Source: Drosophila persimilis (lineage: Eukaryota > Arthropoda > Insecta > Diptera > Drosophilidae). Taken from it: a stretch of DNA of 64,000 nucleotides. The DNA is taken from positions 5,890,001 through 5,954,000 of the forward strand of contig NW_020825312.1 of the NCBI RefSeq assembly GCF_003286085.1, read 5' to 3'. Under the pieces are notes generated by a model. The model saw only the letters and a program-made list of their open reading frames with translations, was not told the DNA's origin and searched no databases. Below, in pieces: positions 63,632 to 64,000 of the stretch. Every line of letters begins with the position of its first letter. Positions within the stretch are counted from its first letter, which is position 1. The position numbers and the translations under genes are program-made.

Positions 63632-63639
63632 TATCGATA
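63632..63639. promoter_or_regulatory. Perfect DRE (TATCGATA)
   Basis: TATCGATA at 63632-63639, with two ATCGATT words within the preceding 60 nt (about 63580 and 63602). A DRE marks many broadly expressed fly promoters. A gene might start nearby or beyond the right end, but no start codon or exon was recognised. Confidence 0.4.
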
Positions 63640-64000
63640 AGCTTAATAACTAATGTTGTGGGGATCTACTAGACAAACAAAGGAAAATAACGAAAATTTG
63701 TAGCTTTTTCTCCGGTTCGGCAACAGATTTAAAGAATATTTACGAGTATTTCAAGGCTTTTCTTTCAAAGATTTATTGTAGCCCCTCTCAACGAAATACT
63801 AAGATTAAATAAAGGCGAAAAACTGCTCAACGGTGGATGAAAACCCTAAATATAACGCTGGAAAATAAAGGAATACCAAAAAAGGAAAACTAATTTTGTC
63901 ATCTTGGTTGGCGTTGCGACTGACAACTAGGAGTGACTAGGACCACACCACCCACCACCCACCACCCACCGCTCACCGCCCCTCCGTCTCCCTGTCCCAG

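Larger units (their letters stand above)
50042..64000. other. Noncoding stretch, no gene recognised
   Basis: I found no exon of a known family in these 14 kb. Contents: AC/TG tracts (about 51015, 52360, 53350), a GA-rich block (52130-52220), a C31 run with CA repeats (58736-58786), a GA tract (59068-59089), a GGGTAC array (61920-61956), a TTTGCA/ATTTGC array (62343-62378), GA near 63225, and a DRE at 63632. It may be an intron or upstream region of a gene beyond the window, or intergenic DNA. A short frame at 58179-58400 is listed separately. Confidence 0.6.

Noticed and set aside
1-64000. tRNA and rRNA genes
   Set aside because: No B-box (GGTTCGANNCC) with a matching A-box and acceptor stem was noticed, and no rRNA sequence. 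A covariance-model scan would be needed to be sure.

Overview
The window is insect nuclear DNA from a Drosophila. Evidence: short 59-70 nt introns with GTAAGT-type donors, a teneurin-a (Ten-a) gene, a JIL-1-family tandem kinase, a DINE-1/ISY-type Helitron relic, and abundant hexanucleotide and dinucleotide repeats. The repeat richness and the ISY-like element suggest the obscura group (pseudoobscura/persimilis/miranda relatives), but this is inference. Ten-a is X-linked (Muller element A) in D. melanogaster, so this is probably X-chromosome DNA.

Layout. 1-13,213: intronic, upstream of the first recognisable Ten-a exon (the EGF-repeat and transmembrane exons lie outside the window). 13,214-32,402: the last six coding exons of Ten-a on the + strand. 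Their splice phases all fit, giving 2,093 codons of the extracellular part of the protein plus a TAG stop. A 19-codon in-frame extension after that TAG makes readthrough plausible. 32,403 to about 36,920: probable long AT-rich 3' UTR. 36,920-43,141: intergenic, holding a foldback element, a duplicated intron-like pair, and a LINE reverse-transcriptase scrap. 43,142-45,633 (- strand): an intact two-exon gene for an 810-aa tandem kinase of the JIL-1 family that lacks the JIL-1 C-terminal chromatin-targeting domain. 47.1-47.7 kb: Helitron relic. 47.96-48.39 kb: an unrecognised minus-strand frame. 48.9-50.0 kb: a broken copy of an Aladin-type WD40 nucleoporin. 50-64 kb: no gene recognised, only repeats, GA-rich tracts and a DRE-containing segment near the right end.

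Function. Ten-a is a type II transmembrane adhesion protein; the exons here encode the carboxypeptidase-like/TTR region, FN-plug, NHL propeller, YD-repeat shell and the C-terminal Tox-GHH-like domain. It pairs with Ten-m across synapses in flies. The JIL-1-like kinase is a separate transcription unit, and I see no functional link with Ten-a. It is the most interesting locus: a second JIL-1-type kinase, shortened at both ends, next to Ten-a on the X. D. melanogaster JIL-1 is on 3L.
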